DNA of 8,074 nucleotides from an uncultured Ruminococcus sp. (GTDB lineage: Bacteria; Bacillota; Clostridia; Oscillospirales; Ruminococcaceae): NCBI GenBank assembly GCA_947177715.1, contig CAMWVM010000058.1:1-8074 (forward strand), written 5' to 3'. Position numbers and translations under genes: made by a program. The notes below the pieces were generated by a model. That model ran no database searches. It was not told the DNA's origin and saw only the letters and a list, made by a program, of their open reading frames with translations. Shown piece by piece: positions 1 to 6,520 of the stretch (position 1 is its first letter; each line of letters starts with the position of its first letter).

Positions 1-25
1 TTTCATTTCTTTTGTTATTCTCTTT

Positions 26-54
26 AATATACACCATTTCGAACTAATTGTCAA
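26..54 (-). promoter_or_regulatory. Sigma-A promoter reading off the left edge
   Basis: On the minus strand a perfect -35 TTGACA (49-54) and a -10 TATATT (26-31) are separated by exactly 17 bp. An A-rich stretch just upstream (about 61-78) could act as an UP element. Transcription would start near position 19 and leave the window at its left end. The gene it serves is not visible. An ATG at 4-6 lacks a convincing Shine-Dalgarno, so the start codon is probably outside. The promoter lies downstream of the ABC operon's terminator-like hairpin, so it begins a new transcription unit. Confidence 0.8.
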
Positions 55-84
55 TCGCTTTATTATTTTTTTATTGGATTATTA

Positions 85-138
85 AACAAACAAAGACATT
101 CGTTACGGCCTTTTCGTATCGAATATCTTTAGTTTGTT
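85..138 (-). terminator. Long hairpin ending the ABC operon
   Basis: The arms 85-102 and 120-138 form an 18-bp stem with one bulged base (131). A further 4 bp (104-107 with 115-118) lie inside, closing a 7-nt loop. The pair 97/125 is G-U in minus-strand RNA but C-A in plus-strand RNA, so the structure favours the minus transcript. It starts 31 nt after the stop codon of the last permease gene. The 3' arm is U-rich (CTTTGTTTGTTT) but the bases after it are mixed A and T, so it is not a textbook U-tract. Termination is likely but not certain. Confidence 0.6.
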
Positions 139-168
139 AAAAGGTTCTACAGATTTTTTATATTTATA

Positions 169-1305
169 TTATTTAATTTGGGTTTTGAAACTAAGATGGT
201 TTCTTTTTTCTTGATATTTATAGTATCTGAAAATACACAGTATGCACAATAATAACAATCCTATAATCACGGCAATAGGGATATTATTTGTTTTTAATTT
301 CGGCATATATTTAATTGCGGATAACACGCTTCGTTTATCAGTTATTCCTGTAGGAATATAAATTGCTGAATTGGGAAAGAAGTTTGTAATGAGTGTTGAG
401 AGGACTATAACTGAAAATCCAAAAATCATATATGATTTTGCAGACCTCATTATTTGAGCGGCTATGACAAAAGCATGATAGCAGATAAATGCTCCGATGG
501 TTTCAACTCCCAAAAGCATTAATACTGCTTGTGAAATCGTGAGATTTTTTGGCAGAAACACATAATCGCTTATACTTTGTATGGGGGTGGAAAGTTCATA
601 GGTATGGGTAAGCAGTCCGCTGATTGTCATATCACATACAGTATTAGCAAAAAGAAGCAGGAGAATAAATATACTTAGGATGATTTCCTGAGATCTGAAA
701 AAGCGTTTTGAATTTTTAGATATCTTTGCTTGAAGGTCAATTTTCTTTTCATAAGAATCTGCAATGAAAAGTCCTGTCAACAGAAGCACAAACACTGGGA
801 TAAGACTATAGCTTTGTAACGAAATAAACTTTTTGAAATGATACTCGTTTACAACTTTAGGTTCATTGATATTTAGGTAGGCATTTTTAGTTTTAATGAA
901 ATTTTCAGGAATACCAGTGTCCACAAGTCCTTTTCCGGTTTTGGCGTATTTTTGCACGCCTATGAGAGTGTAAGTATTATATACGAGGCTATTGCGATAT
1001 GCATTTTGGGCATTGGATTTAATGGCATAATCATCAATCTGATCCTGAGAGGGAGATTTAATAGCTGAAAATTTATCTGCGTCAGACTTAGCTTTTTCTG
1101 ATATATATGAAAATCTTTGATCTGCTGAATAATCTATTGTTTCCTGTACATATGAATCAAGCAGCAACTGACTTTCTTTGGATAAGTCGTCATTATTTTT
1201 GGAAATATTAATAGCGAACAGCTTACTTGCCGCAGACAAAATTATAATAATCGTCAGCAAAGGGAAATGCTTTTTTAACAGCCTGTTAATTTGATATTTA
1301 TACAT
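169..1305 (-). CDS. ABC-2 type permease subunit, second of pair
   Basis: This is a 378-aa integral membrane protein, probably one of two channel subunits of the ABC transporter encoded with it. Hydrophobic segments lie near residues 14-33, 164-183, 208-226, 256-283, 292-312 and 342-361. Between the first and second is a hydrophilic region of about 130 residues, expected outside the membrane. This is the same layout as the preceding permease. The start was set at 1305 (MYKYQINRLLKK) because AGAGAGGTG lies 6 nt upstream. A longer reading from 1338 would overlap the upstream gene by 41 bp and has no better ribosome site. With the chosen start the gene overlaps the upstream permease by 8 bp (ATGTATAA), which implies translational coupling. 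Substrate unknown. Sequence similarity to the other permease is not obvious by eye; only the topology matches. Confidence 0.8.
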   Translation of the reverse strand: MYKYQINRLLKKHFPLLTIIIILSAASKLFAINISKNNDDLSKESQLLLDSYVQETIDYSADQRFSYISEKAKSDADKFSAIKSPSQDQIDDYAIKSNAQNAYRNSLVYNTYTLIGVQKYAKTGKGLVDTGIPENFIKTKNAYLNINEPKVVNEYHFKKFISLQSYSLIPVFVLLLTGLFIADSYEKKIDLQAKISKNSKRFFRSQEIILSIFILLLLFANTVCDMTISGLLTHTYELSTPIQSISDYVFLPKNLTISQAVLMLLGVETIGAFICYHAFVIAAQIMRSAKSYMIFGFSVIVLSTLITNFFPNSAIYIPTGITDKRSVLSAIKYMPKLKTNNIPIAVIIGLLLLCILCIFRYYKYQEKRNHLSFKTQIK

Positions 1306-2551
1306 ATGCTGCACCTCTCTTTCTTGAGTATAGTGCAAGGGTTACGGTGGAAACTGCTGCAACTGCAATTAATACTGATAGGAAAAGCCAATAAATTTTG
1401 ACTGGCGAGCCAAACAGGTTTATATAATTCAAGTTATGATACATATTATATATATCACAGGAAAAAATTATTTTAATTTTTTGACGGTCTAAATCAGCAG
1501 ACAATGAATCGTATGTTTTAGAAATTAGGAGAGGAATTGTTGTAATAATTATTCCTACAGCTGCGGAGAATATGATTTTTTTGCAAAGAAATGATATGAG
1601 CATTATTAATGCACCCAAGGCAATGCAATATACAAGTTTTGTGAGCATTATTGCCATAATATATTGAAAAACTGAAAGCGCTTCAGGTGAAAGCTCATAT
1701 TGTGATATAACCTGTAAAGGAGCAGACAGAACCCCGCTTTTATTATCAAATGTTAAAAATATTGCCACACTTGACAGGCAATAAATAATATAAAACATGA
1801 AAAATTCTATAAGACCAGTAAGTGTTTTTGAAATTGTAAATTTCACTGCGCCGAATTTTGAAATTGAAAACTGCATAAGTCTGCGGCTTTGGATTTCACT
1901 GGAAAGCCTATGAAACAGCAAGATAAACGCTGCAAAAAAAGGTATAAAGTCGGTTGTTAAATATGTGATCAATACATTCCCTGCTCTTGTGTCCACCGGT
2001 TTGTCAAATTTATTCTGAAGCACGTTTGAATAATCTTCTTTAAGTTTTGCTGCTGTTTTGAGGATATATTCATCCTTTATTCCACGTCGGGAATTTCTGT
2101 CGTAATTTTCAATTTGGTCGGCGATGAGCTGCTTATAATTGCTTTGAGAATCTATTTGTTCTGACATTTGAAACAGCATTTTTGCATCGGTTTCTGCAAG
2201 CGGAGTATATTTTCCGCCGTCGTCAGAGGGTACAAACAGCTTTTCAATCATTATGCTTGGGATCTCTCTTGGAGGGGTATAAGGATCGTATTCTTCACCG
2301 TACATAAAATCAAATATTTCATTATAGACATTATCCGATTCAGCATTTGCCTGAGCCAATTCATTACTCAATGTTTGATAGAAATCATTATCTGTGGAAA
2401 GCTTTTGAAAAGCATGAGAATAGTATGGCTCATATTGATATGCTTCTTTATATTTTAAAAGCTGGATTGTTCCTGAAAATATTATAAGAATCAATGTTAC
2501 AATCGCAAGCAGGGGGAGGTCCTTTTTTATAATAAATCGGAAGATTTTCAT
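1298..2551 (-). CDS. ABC-2 type permease subunit, first of pair
   Basis: This 417-aa membrane protein has six likely transmembrane segments (about 11-30, 192-214, 244-267, 296-322, 325-344, 386-408). A hydrophilic stretch of about 160 residues between segments 1 and 2 should form an extracytoplasmic domain; it is rich in Tyr, Asp, Glu and Gln. One early helix, a large outer loop and a five-helix C-terminal bundle are typical of ABC-2 type export permeases. The start codon overlaps the ATPase stop as ATGA (2548-2551), with GGTGATGA just upstream. The C-terminus overlaps the next permease start. The subunit presumably pairs with the next permease over a dimer of the ATPase. The substrate cannot be read from the sequence; the neighbouring secreted protein is one candidate, or an external toxin if the system gives immunity. 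Confidence 0.82.
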   Translation of the reverse strand: MKIFRFIIKKDLPLLAIVTLILIIFSGTIQLLKYKEAYQYEPYYSHAFQKLSTDNDFYQTLSNELAQANAESDNVYNEIFDFMYGEEYDPYTPPREIPSIMIEKLFVPSDDGGKYTPLAETDAKMLFQMSEQIDSQSNYKQLIADQIENYDRNSRRGIKDEYILKTAAKLKEDYSNVLQNKFDKPVDTRAGNVLITYLTTDFIPFFAAFILLFHRLSSEIQSRRLMQFSISKFGAVKFTISKTLTGLIEFFMFYIIYCLSSVAIFLTFDNKSGVLSAPLQVISQYELSPEALSVFQYIMAIMLTKLVYCIALGALIMLISFLCKKIIFSAAVGIIITTIPLLISKTYDSLSADLDRQKIKIIFSCDIYNMYHNLNYINLFGSPVKIYWLFLSVLIAVAAVSTVTLALYSRKRGAAYV

Positions 2552-3423
2552 TTATCATCACCGCCGCTTGAAATAAATATATCTTTATTCAACTGACCGC
2601 AAAAGTACAAATCGTTTAGGGTTGGTTCGCACAAAACTGAGTGTTCTGTTGGTTTGGTTATAGATATAGTTTTGGATTTTGTATCTTCAAAATATATTTT
2701 TTCATATGGCAAAAGAGGCACGTCTTCTTTTGGAACATTCCATACCATACCTTGTATTTTATTGCACAGTACTTCAGGCTCATCGTTTGCCACAACAGAG
2801 CCTTTATTTAATATTACAAGATTATCACATATTGTATCTATATCTGAAACAATATGGGTTGATATAATGATTATGCTTTGATCTTTCATTTTCATCATAA
2901 TACGTTTAAATTGTTCTCTTTCAAAGGGATCAAGACCTGCTGACGGTTCGTCAAATATGAGTATTTTTGGTGAATTTAAAATTGTCTGAGCTATAGCAAG
3001 TCTTTGCTTCATTCCTCCTGAAAATGATCTTATTTTTTCATACTTATTTTCAGAGAGATTTACAAGAGAAAGCACTCGGTTTATTTCGCTTTCTGTTTTT
3101 GATTTGTCCATACCTTTTAATAATGCAGAAAACTCTAAAAAATCATGGGCAGTATAGCTTGGGTAGAATGGCTGGGACTGGAACTGAAAGCTTAGCTTTG
3201 TACGGTATTCTGCGCCCATTGAAAAGACATCTTTTCCATTGTATGTAATTTTTCCGCTTGTTTTGGGAATTACCCCCGAAACACAATTCATTATGGTAGT
3301 TTTTCCAGCTCCGTTTGGTCCAAGAAGAGCATTTATTCCGGTTGTAAATTCACAGGATATTTTGTTCAGTGCTTGCTTTTTTCCATATTGTTTAGATAAG
3401 TTTTCTATTTTCAATACACCCAT
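2548..3423 (-). CDS. ABC transporter ATP-binding protein
   Basis: This 291-aa cytoplasmic ATPase energises the two permeases encoded downstream. All nucleotide-binding motifs are present and intact: Walker A GPNGAGKTT (35-43), Q-loop glutamines near 80-84, signature FSGGMKQR (134-141), Walker B ILIFDE (154-159) with catalytic Glu159, D-loop GLDP (163-166) and switch His190. About 100 residues follow, including GMVWNVP, which resembles the C-terminal extension of the BcrA/NatA/CcmA-like subfamily that works with ABC-2 permeases. The start ATG (3421-3423) has AAAGGAGA about 12 nt upstream, a long spacing. It lies only 2 nt after the stop of a 9-codon mini-ORF whose own Shine-Dalgarno is strong, so coupled initiation is plausible. 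The stop overlaps the first permease by 4 bp (ATGA). It is clearly functional in sequence; exporter is more likely than importer because no binding protein is present. Confidence 0.93.
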   Translation of the reverse strand: MGVLKIENLSKQYGKKQALNKISCEFTTGINALLGPNGAGKTTIMNCVSGVIPKTSGKITYNGKDVFSMGAEYRTKLSFQFQSQPFYPSYTAHDFLEFSALLKGMDKSKTESEINRVLSLVNLSENKYEKIRSFSGGMKQRLAIAQTILNSPKILIFDEPSAGLDPFEREQFKRIMMKMKDQSIIIISTHIVSDIDTICDNLVILNKGSVVANDEPEVLCNKIQGMVWNVPKEDVPLLPYEKIYFEDTKSKTISITKPTEHSVLCEPTLNDLYFCGQLNKDIFISSGGDDK

Positions 3424-3425
3424 AG

Positions 3426-3455
3426 TTATGACAGTCTCCTTTCCGCTTTTGTCAT
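3426..3455 (-). CDS. 9-codon mini-ORF (MTKAERRLS) before the ATPase
   Basis: ATG at 3453-3455 follows GAGGTGAG at the same spacing as in the two propeller genes, and begins with the same codons (ATG ACA AAA). After codon 3 it departs and stops at TAA (3426-3428), 2 nt before the ATPase start. The ATPase's own AAAGGAGA lies inside its codons 4-7. It may be the fossil 5' end of a third propeller copy left by tandem duplication, or a leader peptide that couples ATPase translation to upstream ribosomes. Translation is likely given the ribosome site; a function for the peptide is not shown. Confidence 0.5.
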   Translation of the reverse strand: MTKAERRLS

Positions 3456-3474
3456 TTGACTCACCTCAAATAAA
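3447..3474 (-). repeat. Start-region repeat, copy A (28 bp, before the ABC operon)
   Basis: This is identical over 28 bp to 4673-4700 and 5869-5896. On the minus strand it reads T-rich sequence, then GAGGTGAGTCAAATGACAAA. It contains a complete Shine-Dalgarno, an ATG and the first two following codons. Upstream (3475-3484) the sequence TGCCGTA resembles the 3' arm of the terminator found before copy C. Confidence 0.9.
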
Positions 3475-3481
3475 TACGGCA

Positions 3482-4681
3482 TTATTCTATAGTTTGGACG
3501 CCCCATTCATTAACATTATCATACATCAATTTCTTTTCGCCATTAGCATAGATTAAATAATAATGGCATCCGAGAATTTTGCCCTCGTTTATTAATCTAT
3601 TTGCCGGATGAGTGCTTAGATAATAATACTCATCATTTCCTTTAAATGAGGCATAATCGCCAAGCAATTCTTCACTCGTGTCTATCCAAATATTTTTAAC
3701 TTCTTTAGTTTCGGTGTCAAGCTCATAAAGCTTTGCTCCAAATTTAACCTCATTATCAAATTCACAGCGAACATAAATAATTTGTTTGCCATTAAATTCA
3801 ATACATCTTCCAATGTATCCTTCGGAATCTGAATATGTATAAAGCAATTCTTCTTCGTTATCTTTTATAGAACGTCGGTAATAATTTTTTGTACCGCCTG
3901 AATAATAGATATATTCGTCGTCAACGTAAAACCAACCATCATAACCGTTTTTTACAGCTTCTTCAGTACGGCAGCAGATTCCTGTATCTATTACTTCTTC
4001 GGGCTTATCAAAATCAATATAAAAAATTTCTTCTGTTTGTTTTAGAAAATGTACTTTGTCAAAATATAATCTGTTCCCACTAACATAATATCTGTCAACG
4101 CCATCTACAACAGCTGTTTTTTCGTTGGTTTTAGGGTTATAAATATATAACGTGTAATTTATGATATATCCGTCTTCATCTTCAACAGATTTTCCTATAG
4201 CCACTTCTGAAGAAGGTTTTCTTTCTAAGAAAAACATTAATCCGTCTGTCGTCATCGCAAAGTGATATAATCCTTCAACCCCGTTTGGAGGGGTATATAT
4301 AGTTTCGTAATCACCTGTATTTATATCCCATTTTACAATGCTAAGTTTATTATTGGAATCAGCATGGACGCAATATAAATCACCATTATAGAAATTATAG
4401 TGTGCTATTAATCCTTCCACAGGCATTTTTATTCGTTTTTCTTTTACAGTATCATATTCATAATAGGAACTTGTAACATAATCATCAAAATATACGAAAT
4501 CACCGGAATTTCCTACAACATCTGACATAAACATATTAGTTTCGTTTTCTATAAATTCATATTTATTAATGACTTTATTATCGTTAGATTTGTTAAAAAA
4601 GAAATGAAATATTAAAAATGCCGTTAAGCAAAGGATTAAAGTAACTGCTGAAATTAAAACTATTTTTGTTCGTTTTGTCAT
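3482..4681 (-). CDS. Membrane-anchored beta-propeller-like protein (DUF5050-like), paralogue 2
   Basis: This is a 399-aa protein with a short basic N-terminus (MTKRTK), one hydrophobic segment (about 7-29) and a long Tyr- and acid-rich domain expected outside the cell. The outer part shows recurring strand patterns typical of propeller blades: DFVYFDDYV (61-69), DLYCVH (101-106), GLMFFLERK (147-155), RLYFDKVHF (204-212), WFYVDDEYIYYSGG (250-263). This matches the style of DUF5050 proteins of Clostridia; family assignment is by eye. The start was placed at 4681, where GAGGTGAG sits 4 nt upstream. The longer reading from 4723 only translates the ribosome site and overlaps the previous gene. It is the tandem paralogue of 4711-5877, near-identical from about residue 112 to 330 and diverged at both ends. 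GICCR (235-238 region) is a vicinal Cys pair shared by both. Likely role: surface binding, sensing or immunity partner of the ABC system (inference). Confidence 0.8.
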   Translation of the reverse strand: MTKRTKIVLISAVTLILCLTAFLIFHFFFNKSNDNKVINKYEFIENETNMFMSDVVGNSGDFVYFDDYVTSSYYEYDTVKEKRIKMPVEGLIAHYNFYNGDLYCVHADSNNKLSIVKWDINTGDYETIYTPPNGVEGLYHFAMTTDGLMFFLERKPSSEVAIGKSVEDEDGYIINYTLYIYNPKTNEKTAVVDGVDRYYVSGNRLYFDKVHFLKQTEEIFYIDFDKPEEVIDTGICCRTEEAVKNGYDGWFYVDDEYIYYSGGTKNYYRRSIKDNEEELLYTYSDSEGYIGRCIEFNGKQIIYVRCEFDNEVKFGAKLYELDTETKEVKNIWIDTSEELLGDYASFKGNDEYYYLSTHPANRLINEGKILGCHYYLIYANGEKKLMYDNVNEWGVQTIE

Positions 4682-4700
4682 TTGACTCACCTCAAATAAA
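4673..4700 (-). repeat. Start-region repeat, copy B (28 bp, paralogue 2)
   Basis: This is identical to copies A (3447-3474) and C (5869-5896). It holds the Shine-Dalgarno and start codon of paralogue 2, beginning 11 nt downstream of the stop of paralogue 1. Just upstream the minus strand reads CATATGCGATTTTATTT, a near copy of the terminator 3' arm and T-tract before copy C. The partner 5' arm is absent here, so no hairpin forms. Confidence 0.9.
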
Positions 4701-4710
4701 ATCGCATATG

Positions 4711-5877
4711 TTATATTTTCCAATTAGAGTTTTTAAACATTACTTTTTTTGTATAATCTGAAGTAATTATATAATATGTTGTACAATTTGTTCCTTCCGT
4801 ATAGCAGCTTGTTAAATAAAAGTAATCATCATTTCCTTTAAAAGTATTATAATCTACAAGTAACTCTTTTGAATTATCCGTCCAGACATTTTTAACTTCT
4901 TTAGTTTCGGTGTCAAGCTCAAAAAGCTTTGCTCCGAATGTTATGCTTGGGTCGTCAAATGCACAGCGAACGTAAATGATTTGTTTTCCGTTGAATTCAG
5001 TTGACCAACATATATAGCCATTTGAATCTGAATATGTATAAAGCAATTCTTCTTCGTTATCTTTTATAGAACATCGGTAATAATTTTCCGTGCCCCCTGA
5101 ATAATAAATATATTTATCGTCAACATAGAACCAACCACTATATCCTTTTTCTACTGCTTCAGCATTTCTACAGCAGATTCCTGTATCAATAACTTCTTCA
5201 GGCTTATCAAAATCAATATAAAATACCTCTTCTGTTTGTTTTAAAAAATGAACCTTATTAAAATAAAGTCTGTTTCCTCTTGCATAATACCTGTCTACGC
5301 CATCGGCAAGCGCTGTTTTTTCTTTAGTTTCAGGGTTGTAAATATACAAAGTGTAATTTATTGTATATCCGCCTTCGTCTTCAATAGACGCTCCTATAGC
5401 TACTTCTGAAGAAGGTTTCCTCTCTAAAAAGAACATTAATCCGTCTGTTGTCATTGCAAAGTTATATAATCCCTCAACATCGTTGGGAGGTGTGTATATT
5501 GTTTCATGATTTCCGGTGTTTATATCCCATTTTACAATGCTTAATTTACCTTTAGTATTAGCATAAAGACAATAGGTTTCACCATTATAGAAGTTTAAAT
5601 CTATTATATCTCCATTTACAGTTATTGGGATTTGCTTGTCTTTCAAAACGTCATATTCTCCGTAATAACTGGTGACAAAATCATTAAAATACACAAAATC
5701 GCCCACATTGCCTGACGGAAGGTTTGTATACATGTTTGTTTCATAATTTAAAAATTCATATTTATTAATATCATTTTCTAATGCTCTTTTATCTATTAGG
5801 TAAAAAATTATGTAACCAATAATACATAAAAGTAATATCAAGGTAATTGAAACTAAAATTTTTCTCGATTTTGTCAT
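4711..5877 (-). CDS. Membrane-anchored beta-propeller-like protein (DUF5050-like), paralogue 1
   Basis: This is a 388-aa protein: basic start (MTKSRK), one transmembrane segment (about 7-27), then an extracytoplasmic domain with repeated beta-strand motifs (GDFVYFNDFV, GLMFFLERK, RLYFNKVHF, WFYVDDKYIYYSGG). The family resembles DUF5050/LRP1-type propeller proteins; no enzyme motif is seen. The start at 5877 is supported by GAGGTGAG 4 nt upstream; the reading from 5904 would only add the translated ribosome site and part of a terminator. The core (about 111-335) is nearly identical to paralogue 2. Residues 30-110 and the last 50 differ, and this copy has extra C-terminal cysteines (SCYTEGTNC). 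The gap to paralogue 2 is 29 nt with no terminator, so the two should be co-transcribed. Expression probably depends on read-through of the terminator at 5890-5938, since little room remains for a promoter after it. Confidence 0.8.
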   Translation of the reverse strand: MTKSRKILVSITLILLLCIIGYIIFYLIDKRALENDINKYEFLNYETNMYTNLPSGNVGDFVYFNDFVTSYYGEYDVLKDKQIPITVNGDIIDLNFYNGETYCLYANTKGKLSIVKWDINTGNHETIYTPPNDVEGLYNFAMTTDGLMFFLERKPSSEVAIGASIEDEGGYTINYTLYIYNPETKEKTALADGVDRYYARGNRLYFNKVHFLKQTEEVFYIDFDKPEEVIDTGICCRNAEAVEKGYSGWFYVDDKYIYYSGGTENYYRCSIKDNEEELLYTYSDSNGYICWSTEFNGKQIIYVRCAFDDPSITFGAKLFELDTETKEVKNVWTDNSKELLVDYNTFKGNDDYFYLTSCYTEGTNCTTYYIITSDYTKKVMFKNSNWKI

Positions 5878-5896
5878 TTGACTCACCTCAAATAAA
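5869..5896 (-). repeat. Start-region repeat, copy C (28 bp, paralogue 1)
   Basis: This is identical over 28 bp to 3447-3474 and 4673-4700, and carries the Shine-Dalgarno and ATG of paralogue 1. It is the only copy preceded by a complete hairpin, so it is probably the ancestral arrangement. Start-to-start distances are 1196 bp (C to B) and 1226 bp (B to A), matching the length of one propeller gene. Confidence 0.9.
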
Positions 5897-5938
5897 ATCG
5901 GCATATCATAAAGTTATTATATATTTATGATATGCCGA
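5890..5938 (-). terminator. Intrinsic terminator between the secreted protein and propeller genes
   Basis: A perfect 15-bp inverted repeat (5898-5912 and 5924-5938) with an 11-nt loop is followed on the minus strand by TTTTATTT. It lies 30 nt past the stop of the secreted-protein gene. The T-tract runs directly into the GAGGTGAG ribosome site of the next gene. No promoter is visible between terminator and start codon, so partial read-through is the simplest way the downstream genes are expressed. This gives a high-to-low expression step. Confidence 0.88.
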
Positions 5939-5968
5939 GTAAATTATTTAATTAAAGATTATGTTTAA

Positions 5969-6385
5969 TTAAATGGTTTTTGAAAAGCTGCCGTAGGTTC
6001 CGCTTTGAAATACATGTGAAGAAGTTACAGTTGTTGTAGTGTATTTACCCGACAACGAGCATGTTATTGCATTAGCGTACTGATTGTTATTGTTACCATG
6101 TACGCTTCCGCAAGCTGTCACAACAGATATATAACCGTTAAATTTACAATCCGGATTATATTTATTTTTTATAGATGATGTTTTGGTCCATGCCATGCCG
6201 CTTACATAACCATTTGTAAAAGAACCATTCTGATAACATGAAATATAACAAGTTTTATTTGTTGTATTTCCACTTGTTGTGAAAATATCAATTTTGGAAT
6301 AAGCGCTTGCGCTTACTGCTGAAATAGATGTTACCATCATTAATGCTGCTGCCATTGTTGTGATTTTCTTTGTAAGTTTTTTCAT
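5969..6385 (-). CDS. Small secreted cysteine-containing protein
   Basis: This 138-aa precursor has a clear Sec signal peptide: basic n-region (KKLTKK), hydrophobic core (about 11-24) and an ASA cleavage site, predicted between Ala28 and Tyr29. The mature protein is about 110 residues, rich in Ser, Thr, Asn, Gly and Tyr, with five cysteines (46, 50, 80, 92, 109), an N-rich run near 98-101 and a GTYGSFSK tail. No LPxTG, lipobox or enzyme motif is seen, so it is probably released. GAGGA lies 7 nt before the ATG (6383-6385). A strong leader ribosome site and mini-ORF precede it, and an intrinsic terminator follows at once, so it is likely the most abundant product of the cassette. Size, Sec export and the linked ABC genes recall lactococcin-972-type bacteriocin loci, but the family signature is not convincingly present. 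Function unknown; bacteriocin or secreted effector is a hypothesis. Confidence 0.82.
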   Translation of the reverse strand: MKKLTKKITTMAAALMMVTSISAVSASAYSKIDIFTTSGNTTNKTCYISCYQNGSFTNGYVSGMAWTKTSSIKNKYNPDCKFNGYISVVTACGSVHGNNNNQYANAITCSLSGKYTTTTVTSSHVFQSGTYGSFSKTI

Positions 6386-6424
6386 TTTTTATTCCTCATT
6401 TCTTAATTTTTCTTTATCAATAGC

Positions 6425-6464
6425 TTAAAATAAAATTTTACAAGTCATTGGAATCACCTCCTTA
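6425..6464 (-). promoter_or_regulatory. Leader with near-maximal Shine-Dalgarno and 7-codon ORF (MTCKILF)
   Basis: The minus strand reads AAGGAGGTGATTCCA and then ATG at 6446-6448. AAGGAGGTGAT matches 11 consecutive bases of the complement of the 16S rRNA 3' end, better than any other ribosome site in the window. The ORF is ATG ACT TGT AAA ATT TTA TTT TAA, ending at 6425, 39 nt before the secreted-protein start. It may be a regulatory leader peptide, or a ribosome-binding mRNA stabiliser (STAB-SD-like) that protects the transcript. Either way it implies that transcription begins upstream of 6464. Confidence 0.6.
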
Positions 6465-6520
6465 GATAACATTTTTTGTTCGCCTTTATAAATTAAAACA
6501 TTATTTTACTAATTTTGTGC

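Noticed and set aside
1306..1338. N-terminal extension of the second permease (MHYTQEREVQH)
   Set aside because: It would overlap the upstream gene by 41 bp and contains the ribosome site of the better start at 1305.
2168..2458. Plus-strand ORFs opposite the permease, ATPase and other genes (including 2654-2881, 3024-3248, 3239-3556, 3889-4083, 6654-6947, 7211-7441)
   Set aside because: They lie antisense to well-supported genes and show no recognisable domains, so they are treated as shadows of those genes.
4682..4723. N-terminal extension of paralogue 2 (MENITYAILFEVSQ)
   Set aside because: It translates the ribosome site itself and overlaps the previous gene; the downstream ATG has an ideal Shine-Dalgarno and matches the other two copies.
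3447..5896. Three 28-bp repeats as a CRISPR or mobile-element signature
   Set aside because: Spacing is 1.2 kb, the repeats sit on gene starts, and there are no spacers, cas genes, transposase or terminal inverted repeats.
5878..5904. N-terminal extension of paralogue 1 (MPILFEVSQ)
   Set aside because: It starts inside the terminator hairpin and reads through the Shine-Dalgarno; the ATG at 5877 is the better start.
5969..6385. Naming the secreted protein a lactococcin-972 bacteriocin
   Set aside because: Only size, Sec signal and ABC neighbours agree; the family's sequence signature is not clearly present, so it is kept as a hypothesis.
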